Shown here in pieces: positions 16,746 to 24,734 of a stretch of DNA of 33,143 bases (positions are counted from its first letter, which is position 1; each line of letters starts with the position of its first letter). Origin of the DNA: JBOFHT01 sp051649785 (lineage in GTDB: Archaea; Methanobacteriota; Methanobacteria; Methanobacteriales; Methanobacteriaceae). A program made the translations under genes and the position numbers. The notes under the pieces are model-generated. The model did not search any database, was not told the DNA's origin, and worked only from the letters and a program-made list of their open reading frames with translations. Where the stretch lies: positions 1-33,143 of the forward strand of contig JBOFHT010000035.1 in the NCBI GenBank assembly GCA_051649785.1, in the 5' to 3' direction.

Positions 16746-18347
16746 ATGAATAATGAAGATAATAACGATAATAAGAATTATCCTACTAATAACAAGGACA
16801 TTAAGAAAATTATCAATGAATTAACTAATTATGAAAAGCAATTGATTCTAGCTCTTGGTAAAACTGAAAACCAATCTCCTGAAGAAATAGCTAATAACTT
16901 AAATCTTGATATAAAAGCAATTATGAGTGCTGCAGGATCATTGTCTAATAAAAACATAATTAAAGTTATAAAAAATGTAGATGAGCGTGTTGTTTTAACT
17001 GAATCTGGTGAAAAATATGCTAAAAATAAGCTTCCCGAGCGTTTATTACTAGAATCATTAATTAATAATGGCAAAATTCCAATGAAGGATGTTTATAAAA
17101 CTGGAATTGATAAAAAAGAAACCCAAATAGCTGTAGGATGGTTAGTTCGTAAAGTATGGGCTAAAATTGAAGATGGGATAATTGTACTTCAAGATGAAGG
17201 TAAAAATGCCCATAATATATTAGGTGCTGATGAAAATCTATTAAAAAAGCTTTTTAATGATTCTAAAGAAAATATAAATGGTATTGTTGCTGATTTCGAT
17301 AATATTGAATTTAAAAAAGGTTTTGATTTATTAAATAATCGTAAAAACTTAATTGAACTTATTAAAAAAACAAACCATAGCTTTAATTTGCTGGATTTAG
17401 GTAAAGAAATCCTTGATTTAGGAGTAACTATTCAGGAAGAAGCTACTCAATTATCACATAATGATTTAAAAACAGGAAAATGGAAAAGTCTTAAATATAG
17501 ACCCTATGATATTAATGCTGAGTATGGCAAAGTTTTCACAGGTAAATCTCACCCACTTCGTGAAATTATTGATGAAATTCGTGATATTTTTCTTAATTTA
17601 GGTTTTAGTGAGGAAGAAGGCCCTATTTTAGAATCTGCCTTTTGGAATTTTGATTCTCTTTTCCAACCTCAAGATCATGCAGCTCGTGAAATGCAAGATA
17701 CTTTTTATATTAAAAATCCATCTAATTCTAACCTTCCTAATGCTAATCTTGTTCAAAAAGTAGCTAATACTCATGAAACTGGTGGAAACACTGGTTCTGA
17801 AGGATGGGGCTATAAATGGAATGAAGATGTAGCTAAGCAGTCTGTTTTGAGAACACATACAACGGGAATTTCAACACGATTTTTAAGTGAAAATAAACTT
17901 CCAGCAAAGATGTTTTCAGTTGGAAAAGTATTTAGGAGAGAAACAATTACTTATAAACACCTTCCTGAATTTCACCAAGTCGAAGGTATTGTTGCGGGAG
18001 AAAATATTAACTATAAAAATCTTTTAGGGATTTTAAAGGAATTTTATAAAAAATTAGGTTTTGAAGTCAGATTTAGACCGGCATATTTCCCATATACTTA
18101 TCTTTCAACCGAATGTGAAGTTTATTTAGAAGAAAAAGAATCTTGGATTGAGTTAGGAGGTTCTGGAATGTTCCGACCTGAAGTTCTCAAACCTTTAGGT
18201 GTAGACGTACCTGTTTTAGCTTTTGGTCTTGGTATTGAACGTTTAGCTATGATTAGGTATAATATTGAAGATATTCGTATGTTATATAAAAGTGATATTA
18301 AATGGCTAAGAGAAATACCTCTAAGTAATGGTTTAAAGTTAGACTAA
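16746..18347 (+). CDS. pheS: Phenylalanyl-tRNA synthetase alpha subunit
   Basis: The catalytic subunit of class II PheRS (alpha2beta2), charging tRNA-Phe. Residues 1-19 are an Asn/Asp-rich extension; about 24-170 hold the winged-helix-like domains typical of the archaeal/eukaryotic alpha subunit (LTNYEKQLILALG, ITEENxx-type turns). The class II core begins near 250 (KSHPLREIIDEIRDIFLNLG; motif 1), followed by motif 2 VGKVFRRETITYKHLPEFHQ near 390-410 and motif 3 AFGLGIERLAMIRYN near 495-510. WNFDSLFQPQDHAAREMQDT is the phenylalanine-site region. At 533 residues it is slightly longer than usual, from the Asn-rich N-terminus and a loop near 320-345. The beta subunit is not in the window. The ATG follows AATGAGGCTTTTTA. 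A hairpin terminator overlaps the stop codon. Confidence 0.95.
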   Translation: MNNEDNNDNKNYPTNNKDIKKIINELTNYEKQLILALGKTENQSPEEIANNLNLDIKAIMSAAGSLSNKNIIKVIKNVDERVVLTESGEKYAKNKLPERLLLESLINNGKIPMKDVYKTGIDKKETQIAVGWLVRKVWAKIEDGIIVLQDEGKNAHNILGADENLLKKLFNDSKENINGIVADFDNIEFKKGFDLLNNRKNLIELIKKTNHSFNLLDLGKEILDLGVTIQEEATQLSHNDLKTGKWKSLKYRPYDINAEYGKVFTGKSHPLREIIDEIRDIFLNLGFSEEEGPILESAFWNFDSLFQPQDHAAREMQDTFYIKNPSNSNLPNANLVQKVANTHETGGNTGSEGWGYKWNEDVAKQSVLRTHTTGISTRFLSENKLPAKMFSVGKVFRRETITYKHLPEFHQVEGIVAGENINYKNLLGILKEFYKKLGFEVRFRPAYFPYTYLSTECEVYLEEKESWIELGGSGMFRPEVLKPLGVDVPVLAFGLGIERLAMIRYNIEDIRMLYKSDIKWLREIPLSNGLKLD

Positions 18348-18371
18348 TTAGAGAATTTAGTCTATTTTTTT
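18341..18371 (+). terminator. Hairpin-plus-T-run terminator of pheS
   Basis: AGACTAA (18341-18347, containing the stop codon) pairs perfectly with TTAGTCT (18357-18363) across a 9-nt loop, followed by A and seven T. This resembles an intrinsic terminator. Archaea also terminate on T-runs alone, which are plentiful here. Confidence 0.65.
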
Positions 18372-18548
18372 ACATTCTATTTTTTATTTTATTAATTTAG
18401 TGAAATTCAATTAAAGCCAAATTAAACTTAAAAAATCAATTTTAAAAATTGTAACAACTAAAAAATTAGCAGTCCCATTTTATTTCAACTTTCCTAATTT
18501 TTCTATTTGGCTATTTTTTTTATTAATTATTTTTTAAATGAAATATTA

Positions 18549-19031
18549 TCAATTAATTAAAAGTCTATAATATTCTCCGTCATCCCTAATTACTCTTTTT
18601 ATTATTTTTTTATTTTCTAGTGAAAGTATGATATGGTACATCTTAAAATTACTTAATTTAAGATTTCCATAAAGAAGATTACCTTCTAAAAGGTATTTTG
18701 ATATAATATTATCATCACTTACTAATTTTTTTATAATTTCTAATGATTCTGCTTCTTTTTTATCTAATTCTGCCTTTTTAACTTCTTTTTGTGATCCCAC
18801 AGTTGAAGTTTCTTTCATATCTCCTTCAGCAGTATTTTCAATAGTTATTTTATTATTTGCAACTTTTAAAATTTTTTTTCTAGATAATTCATTTAAAATA
18901 TCATTTAAGTCATGTTCATAAATTCCTAGTTCCATTTTAAGTATATTACTCGGAACTCCATCATTGTATTCAAGTTTAAGCATCTTGATATGCTTTAAAA
19001 CCATTTCTTCTTTTTTTGTAATTGCTATCAT
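18549..19031 (-). CDS. Two-winged-helix-like protein of unknown function
   Basis: I recognise no named family. The 160-residue protein has two similar helix-rich ends joined by a charged linker. Residues 1-65 (TKKEEMVLKHIKMLKLEYNDG, then LNDILNELSRKKILKV and a short beta pair) read as a winged helix. Residues about 95-160 (LEIIKKLVSD, then MYHIILSLENKKIIKRVIRDDGEYYRLL) read as a second, with recognition-helix and wing positions recurring. The linker (68-95) is rich in Glu, Lys and Thr. A DNA-binding role is plausible, unproven. A minus-strand TATA-like AGTATATAAAAAC (near 19077-19090) lies about 45 bp upstream, so it probably has its own promoter though it follows the CBS gene on the same strand. 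It converges with pheS. Confidence 0.7.
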   Translation of the reverse strand: MIAITKKEEMVLKHIKMLKLEYNDGVPSNILKMELGIYEHDLNDILNELSRKKILKVANNKITIENTAEGDMKETSTVGSQKEVKKAELDKKEAESLEIIKKLVSDDNIISKYLLEGNLLYGNLKLSNFKMYHIILSLENKKIIKRVIRDDGEYYRLLIN

Positions 19032-19265
19032 AAAATCATATTTCTATTATTTTTATTATTTTTTAAAATAATCATGTTTTTATATACTGAATTTCTTTCA
19101 TTTACTGTATTTTTATCTATTTATTTTTTTATCTATTTATGAGATGTGACCAAAAAGATTTTCCATATAAAAAAATTTTCTTCATTTGCCAATCCAAGAA
19201 TTTTAATAAATTTTTGATTTAGAATTCCCGATTTTTGCTAACGACTCTTTATTTATTTATCTTTT

Positions 19266-19745
19266 TTAATTTTTAGGAACTAATAATCCTGCAGCTACTA
19301 ATCTACAAATATCTGTTTTTGTTATAACTCCCACTGGCTTTTTATTATCCATAACTAATATTCCTGATATATCAACACGTAGCATTAAATTTGCAGCATT
19401 TTTAATAGGTTCTGCTCCATTTATAGTTAATATATCTCTTGCCATTATATCTTTTATTTTAATGTCAATATTATTTAATTTACTAGTTTCAGGCTTTTCA
19501 GACTCACTATCGTTTTCTGCAAAGCTATTTTTAATAATTTCAATTTCGTTATTATTATCTTCACTAATAGCTTCTAAAATCCCCACTAAATCACTATAAG
19601 CAATAACACCTACTGGAATACTGTTTTTATCAACTACAAATAGCCTTCTTACACCATTTTTATACATTTTTTCAAAAGCTTCAATTGGAGTTTTATTTTC
19701 ACTAATTGATATTATCCCTGGGTTCATTGCATCTTTTATCAACAT
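19266..19745 (-). CDS. CBS-domain-pair protein
   Basis: Two CBS domains fill the whole 159 residues. The first (about 1-62) starts IKDAMNPGIISISENKTPIEAFEKMYKNGVRRLFVVD, with GVIAYSDLVGIL. The second (about 94-155) starts IKDIMARDILTINGAEPIKNAANLMLRVDISGILVMD, with GVITKTDICRLV. An acidic Asn/Glu/Ser-rich linker (63-92) joins them. Such stand-alone pairs bind adenine nucleotides or S-adenosylmethionine and act as energy or metabolite sensors, usually on a partner protein; the partner is unknown. The GVITKTDICR segment carries the Asp often contacting ribose. The start follows AAAGGAATGATAAA on the minus strand. The same-strand winged-helix gene lies 234 bp downstream. Confidence 0.9.
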   Translation of the reverse strand: MLIKDAMNPGIISISENKTPIEAFEKMYKNGVRRLFVVDKNSIPVGVIAYSDLVGILEAISEDNNNEIEIIKNSFAENDSESEKPETSKLNNIDIKIKDIMARDILTINGAEPIKNAANLMLRVDISGILVMDNKKPVGVITKTDICRLVAAGLLVPKN

Positions 19746-20632
19746 TTTATCATTCCTTTATATTATAATGTATTTTAATGTATATATAGCTATTTTATTA
19801 TATTTCATTATTATTAATATTATTTCTATCAATTATTACTACTATTATTACTTTATTTTATTATTAAAAGTTAAAATATTAATAATTTAAAATATATTTT
19901 GGTATTGATTTAATGGGATGATTAAGCAAATTGATTAGATATTTTAATTTTATTTAATATATTTAATATATTTTTTATATTTATTATATTTTTACTTTTA
20001 CATCTACTTCTATTTTCATTTTTATTTATACTTCTATATTATAGCGGATTATTAATTATGCAATATTTCATTTATTTTATTATATACTTTTGTTATTCTA
20101 TATTAAGATTATTAACAACTTGCTAAATATTACGAAAGTATATATATAATAATATTCATATAGTAATATATTACTTTGATGTTATTATTCATATTTAATT
20201 AACAAAATTAAATTTATAACGATTAATTTTATAATAATATTCATATAGTAATATATTACTTTGATGTTATTATTCATATTTAATTAACAAAATTAAATTT
20301 ATAACGATTAATTTTATAATAATATTTTAATTTATATTTACACTTGTTTAATAAATCACTTCTACCAACTTAATAATTTATTAAATCTAGTTAAGATTTA
20401 TTATTTAATTGATTAAGTTGACATTGTTGTTAATAAATAGAAAATTATTTATATTAAGTAATTTATATATTTACCTTAATAAATCAATAGTTAACTAATA
20501 TAAATTATTAAATTATATTTTTTATATATTAATAGTTATAATATTAAAAATTGAATTAATAGATAATGGATTTAATAGATAATAAACTTAAATCCAAAAT
20601 TAATAAAAATATAAAAAAAGGGGTTTTTTCTG
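19746..20632. other. Long intergenic region between CBS and nikR genes
   Basis: Nearly 900 bp with no gene that I can support. It carries divergent promoters for the CBS gene (left) and nikR (right). A perfect 85-bp tandem duplication lies at 20145-20314. A likely nikR TATA element, TTTTTATATATTAATAG, is near 20517-20533, leaving about 90-100 nt of leader. Just before nikR, AAAAAAGGGGTTTTTT is self-complementary at its ends and may affect access to the ribosome-binding GGGG. Confidence 0.55.
20145..20326. repeat. Perfect 85-bp tandem repeat containing a 14-bp palindrome
   Basis: Copy 1 is 20145-20229 and copy 2 is 20230-20314, identical by direct reading; 12 further bases (20315-20326) start a third copy before divergence. 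Each copy has the perfect palindrome AGTAATATATTACT (20161-20174 and 20246-20259) and two direct ATTCATA heptamers about 31 bp apart. It lies about 320-490 bp before nikR. Perfect identity in such A/T-rich DNA implies recent duplication or conversion. Confidence 0.85.
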
Positions 20633-21043
20633 ATGAGAATTAGTATGTCATTACCAACTAAATTATTAGCTGACTTTGATGAAGTTTTAAAAGATAGGGG
20701 ATATCAATCTCGTTCTAAAGGTATTCGTGATGCTTTAAAAGATTATATTGTAAGGTATCAATGGATGAATGAAATGGAAGGACAAAGAATTGGTGTTATT
20801 ACAGTTATATACGACCATCATTACACAAATGTAATGGAAAATTTAGCAGATATACAACACGACTTCCGATCTAATATTAATGCAAGTATGCATATTCACA
20901 TGAGTGAAAAGCATTGTATGGAAGTAATTATTGTTCAAGGAGATATTACAGAAATAAGGGAATTAACTGAAAAAATGATGAGATTAAAAGGAATTGAACA
21001 CGTAAAATTAACAAGTACTGCTAATGATAAAAGCTTTGACTAA
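20633..21043 (+). CDS. nikR: Nickel-responsive transcriptional regulator NikR
   Basis: NikR binds Ni(II) and then represses nickel uptake genes; methanogens need much nickel for F430, hydrogenases and CO dehydrogenase. Residues 1-45 are a ribbon-helix-helix DNA-binding domain (MRISMSLPTKLLADFDEVL, then SRSKGIRDALKDYI). Residues about 52-132 are the ACT-like tetramerisation and metal domain. The square-planar nickel ligands are all present: His76 (IQHDF), His87 and His89 (MHIHM) and Cys95 (EKHCMEV), the same numbers as in E. coli NikR. The 136-residue length is normal. No nickel transporter is next to it, so its targets lie elsewhere or it is autoregulated. The GGGG ahead of the start serves as the likely ribosome-binding site. 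The perfect 85-bp repeat lies upstream. Confidence 0.95.
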   Translation: MRISMSLPTKLLADFDEVLKDRGYQSRSKGIRDALKDYIVRYQWMNEMEGQRIGVITVIYDHHYTNVMENLADIQHDFRSNINASMHIHMSEKHCMEVIIVQGDITEIRELTEKMMRLKGIEHVKLTSTANDKSFD

Positions 21044-21062
21044 TTTTACTTAGTTTTTTATT
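21039..21062 (+). terminator. Weak hairpin and T-run after nikR
   Basis: ACTAA (21039-21043, including the stop codon) can pair with TTAGT (21050-21054), followed by TTTTT and a longer T-rich run to about 21085. nikR and the small minus-strand gene at 21176 converge here. Confidence 0.5.
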
Positions 21063-21175
21063 TCTTTTTTTTTTATTTATTTTATTTTTAATTATTTTCT
21101 TAATTTTATTCTTATTTATTTTAAAATATTTTTAAAAATAGTTTTTTGTTAATATCAAGCTATTAAAAGTAGTAT

Positions 21176-21409
21176 TTAAAGATTATCTATTTTATATTCA
21201 TTTGCCTTTTCTTTTTCTTCATTATATTCCTTTGCTTCTAATAGTAACATAGTTACTTCTTTAGATCTAGCTCCTTTATCTAGCTTCCAATTATTTGAAG
21301 CACTAAGGTCTAACCAATCAGCTAGTTCTTTAGGTAATGATATATTCATTCTGGATTTTTCAGATAGTTTCCAGAGTCTATTGACTTCTTCTTTTTTTAC
21401 CATTAGCAT
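21176..21409 (-). CDS. Small ribbon-helix-helix-like protein
   Basis: A 77-residue, charged protein. RMNISLPKELADWLDLSAS (20-38) reads as the beta strand and first helix of a ribbon-helix-helix domain, and KGARSKEVTMLLLEAKEYN (45-63) as the second helix with the usual conserved small-residue turn. Such proteins are dimeric DNA binders: antitoxins, plasmid regulators or stand-alone repressors. No toxin gene is adjacent; 950 bp of non-coding DNA lies upstream and nikR converges downstream. Two starts are possible: ATG at 21409 (MLMVKK) or at 21403 (MVKK). The AAAAAGGGATG upstream gives better spacing to the second. Target unknown. Confidence 0.65.
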   Translation of the reverse strand: MLMVKKEEVNRLWKLSEKSRMNISLPKELADWLDLSASNNWKLDKGARSKEVTMLLLEAKEYNEEKEKANEYKIDNL

Positions 21410-22359
21410 CCCTTTTTACTTTTTTATTTTATTTATTTAATTTATTGTAAATTCTAATTTGTAAATTTACAATTATAATTACATCTATAATTGTAGCTAT
21501 ATCCACACTTTTACCTATTTTTTATATTATAGTTATATCTATACTTTTACTTATTTACATTATAGCTACACTTATATTTACACTTATATTTTTAACTACT
21601 CATTTAAATACTTATTTATTATTTGCACATAGTTAGTAAAATACTTTTGTAATTATTTTATTGTTAATTTGTTTATATTATTTATAGAAATATTAATATC
21701 TTAATATATGTAGTTATTTATAAAATTTATTTGTTTTTATATACACACACTTACACACATATTTCTTTCTATCTAAGTTACATTTACCTTTTCTTTCTTT
21801 TCTTTTTCTTTTTATTTTTATTCTATTTTTAGAAATATTTAAATTAATCTTTCTTTGGGGGATATGTTTATTTTAGTAGATTCCCCATTATGCCTTATTT
21901 AAACCTTTTTTAATTAGATCTATTAGATTTATTATAACTAATATATTATATAAATTATTATAAAACAATTATAAAACATTACAAAATTTGATTTTAATCT
22001 TTTATTTTTCAATGATTTTTTAAAACAGGTATTAAACTGGCAGTTTATTGTAATTTATTTATAACCTATATAAGTTTGTGTGTACACACTTACACATACA
22101 ATAAAGTATATATATGGTTATGAATAGACTTATTAAAAGTTATAATAACTTACAAATAATTTAAATTAAGTAGTTACTTTAGTATATTTTTAAATATCTA
22201 AGTCTATTTAATTATTTAAAACTAAATATTTCTAAATATATTTAGATTTAGAGAAATTAGATTATGTAATTATTTATCTAATTTAGACTATTCACTTATA
22301 GGAAAAAATAGCTACTAATTATATATTTAGATAGTAATGAAAAAATAGGGTGTAACATT
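21410..22359. other. 950-bp gene-free region with palindromes and a G/C hairpin
   Basis: No gene is supported. Features seen: ACACACTTACACA-type repeats near 21741 and 22084; a pyrimidine-rich tract about 21765-21835; a G/C island TGGGGGA...TCCCCA (21856-21887) able to form a hairpin; TAAACTGGCAGTTTA (22033-22047), a 15-nt palindrome; and GTGTGTACACAC (22078-22089), a 12-bp palindrome. These may be regulatory sites or a non-coding RNA. The promoter of the small membrane protein gene should be near its right end. Confidence 0.4.
22033..22089. promoter_or_regulatory. Two closely spaced palindromes, candidate operator sites
   Basis: TAAACTGGCAGTTTA (22033-22047) and GTGTGTACACAC (22078-22089) are both perfect and lie 30 bp apart in otherwise simple A/T-rich DNA, about 270 bp before the gene at 22360. 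No TATA element is obviously coupled to them, so a regulatory role is only a suggestion. Confidence 0.3.
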
Positions 22360-22656
22360 ATGCGATCTAGTGCTGAAACAAAAATAATGATTGTTTTAGT
22401 AGTTTCATTAATTGCCTTTGGCCTAGGGTCAGGCATAGGTATTTCAATGGCTATGTCTCAGGACTCACCATTTGACAATGGAAATGATACTATTAAAGAA
22501 GTTCCAGTTAACATAACTGAAGAAAATCAAAAAAATTCTCAAATTCAAGAAAATACAGAAAGTCAAAGTGATAACTTCAATGATTCAAAATCACTCAATA
22601 GCTCTGCTCAATACTATGATGAGAATACAATGGCAAAGGGGAATGCTAGCTTTTAA
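22360..22656 (+). CDS. Small membrane-anchored protein with acidic Asn/Ser-rich exterior
   Basis: I do not recognise a named family. The 98-residue protein starts MRSSAETK, then has one hydrophobic segment (about 9-32, IMIVLVVSLIAFGLGSGIGI) with a GxxxGxG pattern, able to act as an uncleaved anchor or helix-packing segment. The rest (33-98) is hydrophilic, rich in Asn, Ser, Asp and Glu, with possible N-glycosylation sequons such as NIT and NSS, and no cysteine. The charge pattern suggests the C-terminal part faces outside. The ATG follows TAGGGTGTAACATT, a good ribosome-binding site, supporting a real gene. It is flanked by long non-coding stretches, so it is probably monocistronic. Function unknown. 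Confidence 0.75.
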   Translation: MRSSAETKIMIVLVVSLIAFGLGSGIGISMAMSQDSPFDNGNDTIKEVPVNITEENQKNSQIQENTESQSDNFNDSKSLNSSAQYYDENTMAKGNASF

Positions 22657-23222
22657 AACTTTTTAAACAATACACTATTAGTTTAATTAGATATTTAATT
22701 GTTATAGTTAGTAATTAGCTATTATATATTATTATTGATATACTTAGCTTAATTTGATACTTATTATTATATATCATAATTAGTATTATATTTAATCACT
22801 TTTTAATTATTATTAATCAAATTACATATTTAAAGTACTGATTCATAATAACACCAATATATTATTATTATTATTATTATTTAATAATAATATTCTTACA
22901 TTAATTTTTATTACTCACCCTGTAATAGAAAAAATACAGAAAAAAATACATTAAGCAATGATTAGTTTCCACACATTCATTGCTAAATGTTTTTTTTTTA
23001 AATGCTTTTTTTGAATTTTTTATAGTTTTATTATTTTTCACTGGATAATAATTTTTTAATTTAATTTCAGCTAATTTAATGAATCAAAGATTTAAAATAA
23101 AAGATTATTAATAGTATGTTATATATAAAAATTCTTAAACTAATTAGTTTAATAGCCGTAAATTAATAACTGCAAATTAATAATATTAAATTAATAACCT
23201 TAACTTAATTGGGGTGTATTTA
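22657..23222. other. Intergenic region with triplet repeat and hairpin
   Basis: About 560 bp between the small membrane protein gene and argJ. It holds an (ATT)n run meeting an (AAT)n run (about 22858-22890), which can fold back on itself, and a strong hairpin with T-run (22954-22999). Two ACxxxAAATTAATAA-like units and a GGGGTG ribosome-binding site (23211-23216) precede argJ. I see no gene. Confidence 0.45.
22954..22999 (+). terminator. Intrinsic-terminator-like hairpin
   Basis: AGCAATGA (22954-22961) pairs perfectly with TCATTGCT (22977-22984) over a 15-nt loop; a run of about ten T follows a few bases later. It is 300 bp past the nearest upstream stop, so it may end a long 3' leader or a separate small RNA. 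Confidence 0.5.
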
Positions 23223-24650
23223 TTGACATCAAATAATTTTAATAAAAATAGTTCTAATAGTTCTAATAATTATAACAATTCTAATAATGTTAATACATTT
23301 AGTATTGTTAATGGGGGAATTTGTGCCGTTAAATGTATAAAAGCATCTGGGGCTCGAAATGGTAAGTATGGTTTAGCTATGATTTCTGCTGATAACTCTT
23401 ATTCTGTAGCTGGTGTTTTCACTAGTAATAAAGTTGTAGCTGCTCCTATAGTCCATACAAAAGAAGTTTGTAATTCTGGCAAAATTTCAGCTATTGTGGC
23501 TAATAGTGGTAATGCTAATTGTTTTACTGGTGATCAAGGGATTGTAGATTGTCATAAAATGGCTGAAACTGCTTCAAATATCCTTAATATAAGTAAAGAA
23601 AATATAGCTACTGCTTCAACTGGTGTAATTGGTAGGGAAATGCCAATGGATATTATTTTAGAATTAATCAATAAAGCTGCAAATAATCTTAAAAATTCTC
23701 CACAAAATTCAACTGATGCTGCAAAAGCTATTATGACTACTGACACTTTCCCTAAAGAATTTGCAATTGAAACTACTCTTGAAAATGGTGAAAAAGTAGT
23801 TATTGGTGGGATGTGTAAAGGTTCTGGAATGATAGCTCCTAATATGGGGACGATGTTGTGCTTTTTAGCTACAGATGCAAGTGCAGGTCATGGTACCAGT
23901 TCAAATAAAACAAATCTCCAAAAAGCTTTAAAAATAGCTGTAAATAATAGTTTTAATATGGTTATTGTTGATGGGGATGAAAGTACTAATGATGTAGCTC
24001 TTTTAATTGCCACAGGTAGTGATAATAAGGATAATAATAAAGATACTAATAATACTATTAACAATAATCTAGATAATATTAATAAATCTAATAATAATAA
24101 CAGATTTAAAAGTATAATAAACGACAAAGGAACTATTGATGTTAACTTTCAAAAGGGTTTGAATATTGTTTGTAAAGAATTAGCTAAAATGATGGCTAAA
24201 GATGGGGAAGGAGCTACTAAATTTTTAGAAGTTGAAATTCAAGAAGCTAAAACAAGTAAAGATGCAAGATTAGCGGCACGGGCTATTATCCAATCACCCC
24301 TTGTTAAAACTGCTATTTTTGGTGAAGATCCTAATTGGGGTCGTGTTGTAGCAGCATTAGGTTATTCTGCTTGCGATTTTAATCCTAATAATGTCACTAT
24401 CTCATTTTTAGCTGAAGAATATAATCAAAAAAATCTTGAATCAAAAATTATAGACAAAGTTGACTTAGTTAAAAAAGGTGAAATTTTAGGTCTTGATGGT
24501 AGTAGTGAACTTTCATCTGCTGAAAATATTATGAAAAATAAGAATATTAAAATCATTGTTAATCTTCATACAGGTGGTAAATCTGCTAATGCATATGGAT
24601 GTGACTTTAGCTATGATTATGTTAGGATAAATGCGGAATATACAACTTAA
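23223..24650 (+). CDS. argJ: Bifunctional glutamate N-acetyltransferase / amino-acid acetyltransferase
   Basis: Transfers the acetyl group from N-acetylornithine to glutamate (and possibly from acetyl-CoA), recycling acetyl groups in arginine synthesis. The chain self-cleaves before a Thr; here GMIAPNMGTMLCF places it at about Thr210. ATASTGVIGREMPMD (oxyanion region), ILNISKEN and the C-terminal FGEDPNWGRVVAALGYS and LHTGGKSANAYGCDFSYDYV are family signatures. I prefer TTG at 23223: the GGGGTG site (23211-23216) is correctly spaced for it, whereas the in-frame GTG at 23214 lies inside that site. Two Asn-rich segments occur: the N-terminal 25 residues, and about 262-295 (after LLIATGSDN), which lengthen it to 475 residues against about 400 in homologues. 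argB lies two genes on. Confidence 0.93.
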   Translation: MTSNNFNKNSSNSSNNYNNSNNVNTFSIVNGGICAVKCIKASGARNGKYGLAMISADNSYSVAGVFTSNKVVAAPIVHTKEVCNSGKISAIVANSGNANCFTGDQGIVDCHKMAETASNILNISKENIATASTGVIGREMPMDIILELINKAANNLKNSPQNSTDAAKAIMTTDTFPKEFAIETTLENGEKVVIGGMCKGSGMIAPNMGTMLCFLATDASAGHGTSSNKTNLQKALKIAVNNSFNMVIVDGDESTNDVALLIATGSDNKDNNKDTNNTINNNLDNINKSNNNNRFKSIINDKGTIDVNFQKGLNIVCKELAKMMAKDGEGATKFLEVEIQEAKTSKDARLAARAIIQSPLVKTAIFGEDPNWGRVVAALGYSACDFNPNNVTISFLAEEYNQKNLESKIIDKVDLVKKGEILGLDGSSELSSAENIMKNKNIKIIVNLHTGGKSANAYGCDFSYDYVRINAEYTT

Positions 24651-24734
24651 CTTTATTGTATTAAATTTGTGATTTAATTATACTTATAAAATAATGGGAA
24701 TATATGAAACCTATAATTTGGGTTAGGTAAAAAT

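Noticed and set aside
20145..20326. CRISPR array
   Set aside because: Copies are 85 bp and directly adjacent, without spacers; the same holds for 11661-11840 and 26221-26430.
21864..21902. 12-codon frame after GGGGGA in the gene-free region
   Set aside because: The purine run is only one base from the ATG, too close for a ribosome-binding site, and the peptide is not recognisable.
23214..24650. GTG at 23214 as the argJ start
   Set aside because: The GTG lies within the GGGGTG ribosome-binding site that is properly spaced for the in-frame TTG at 23223.
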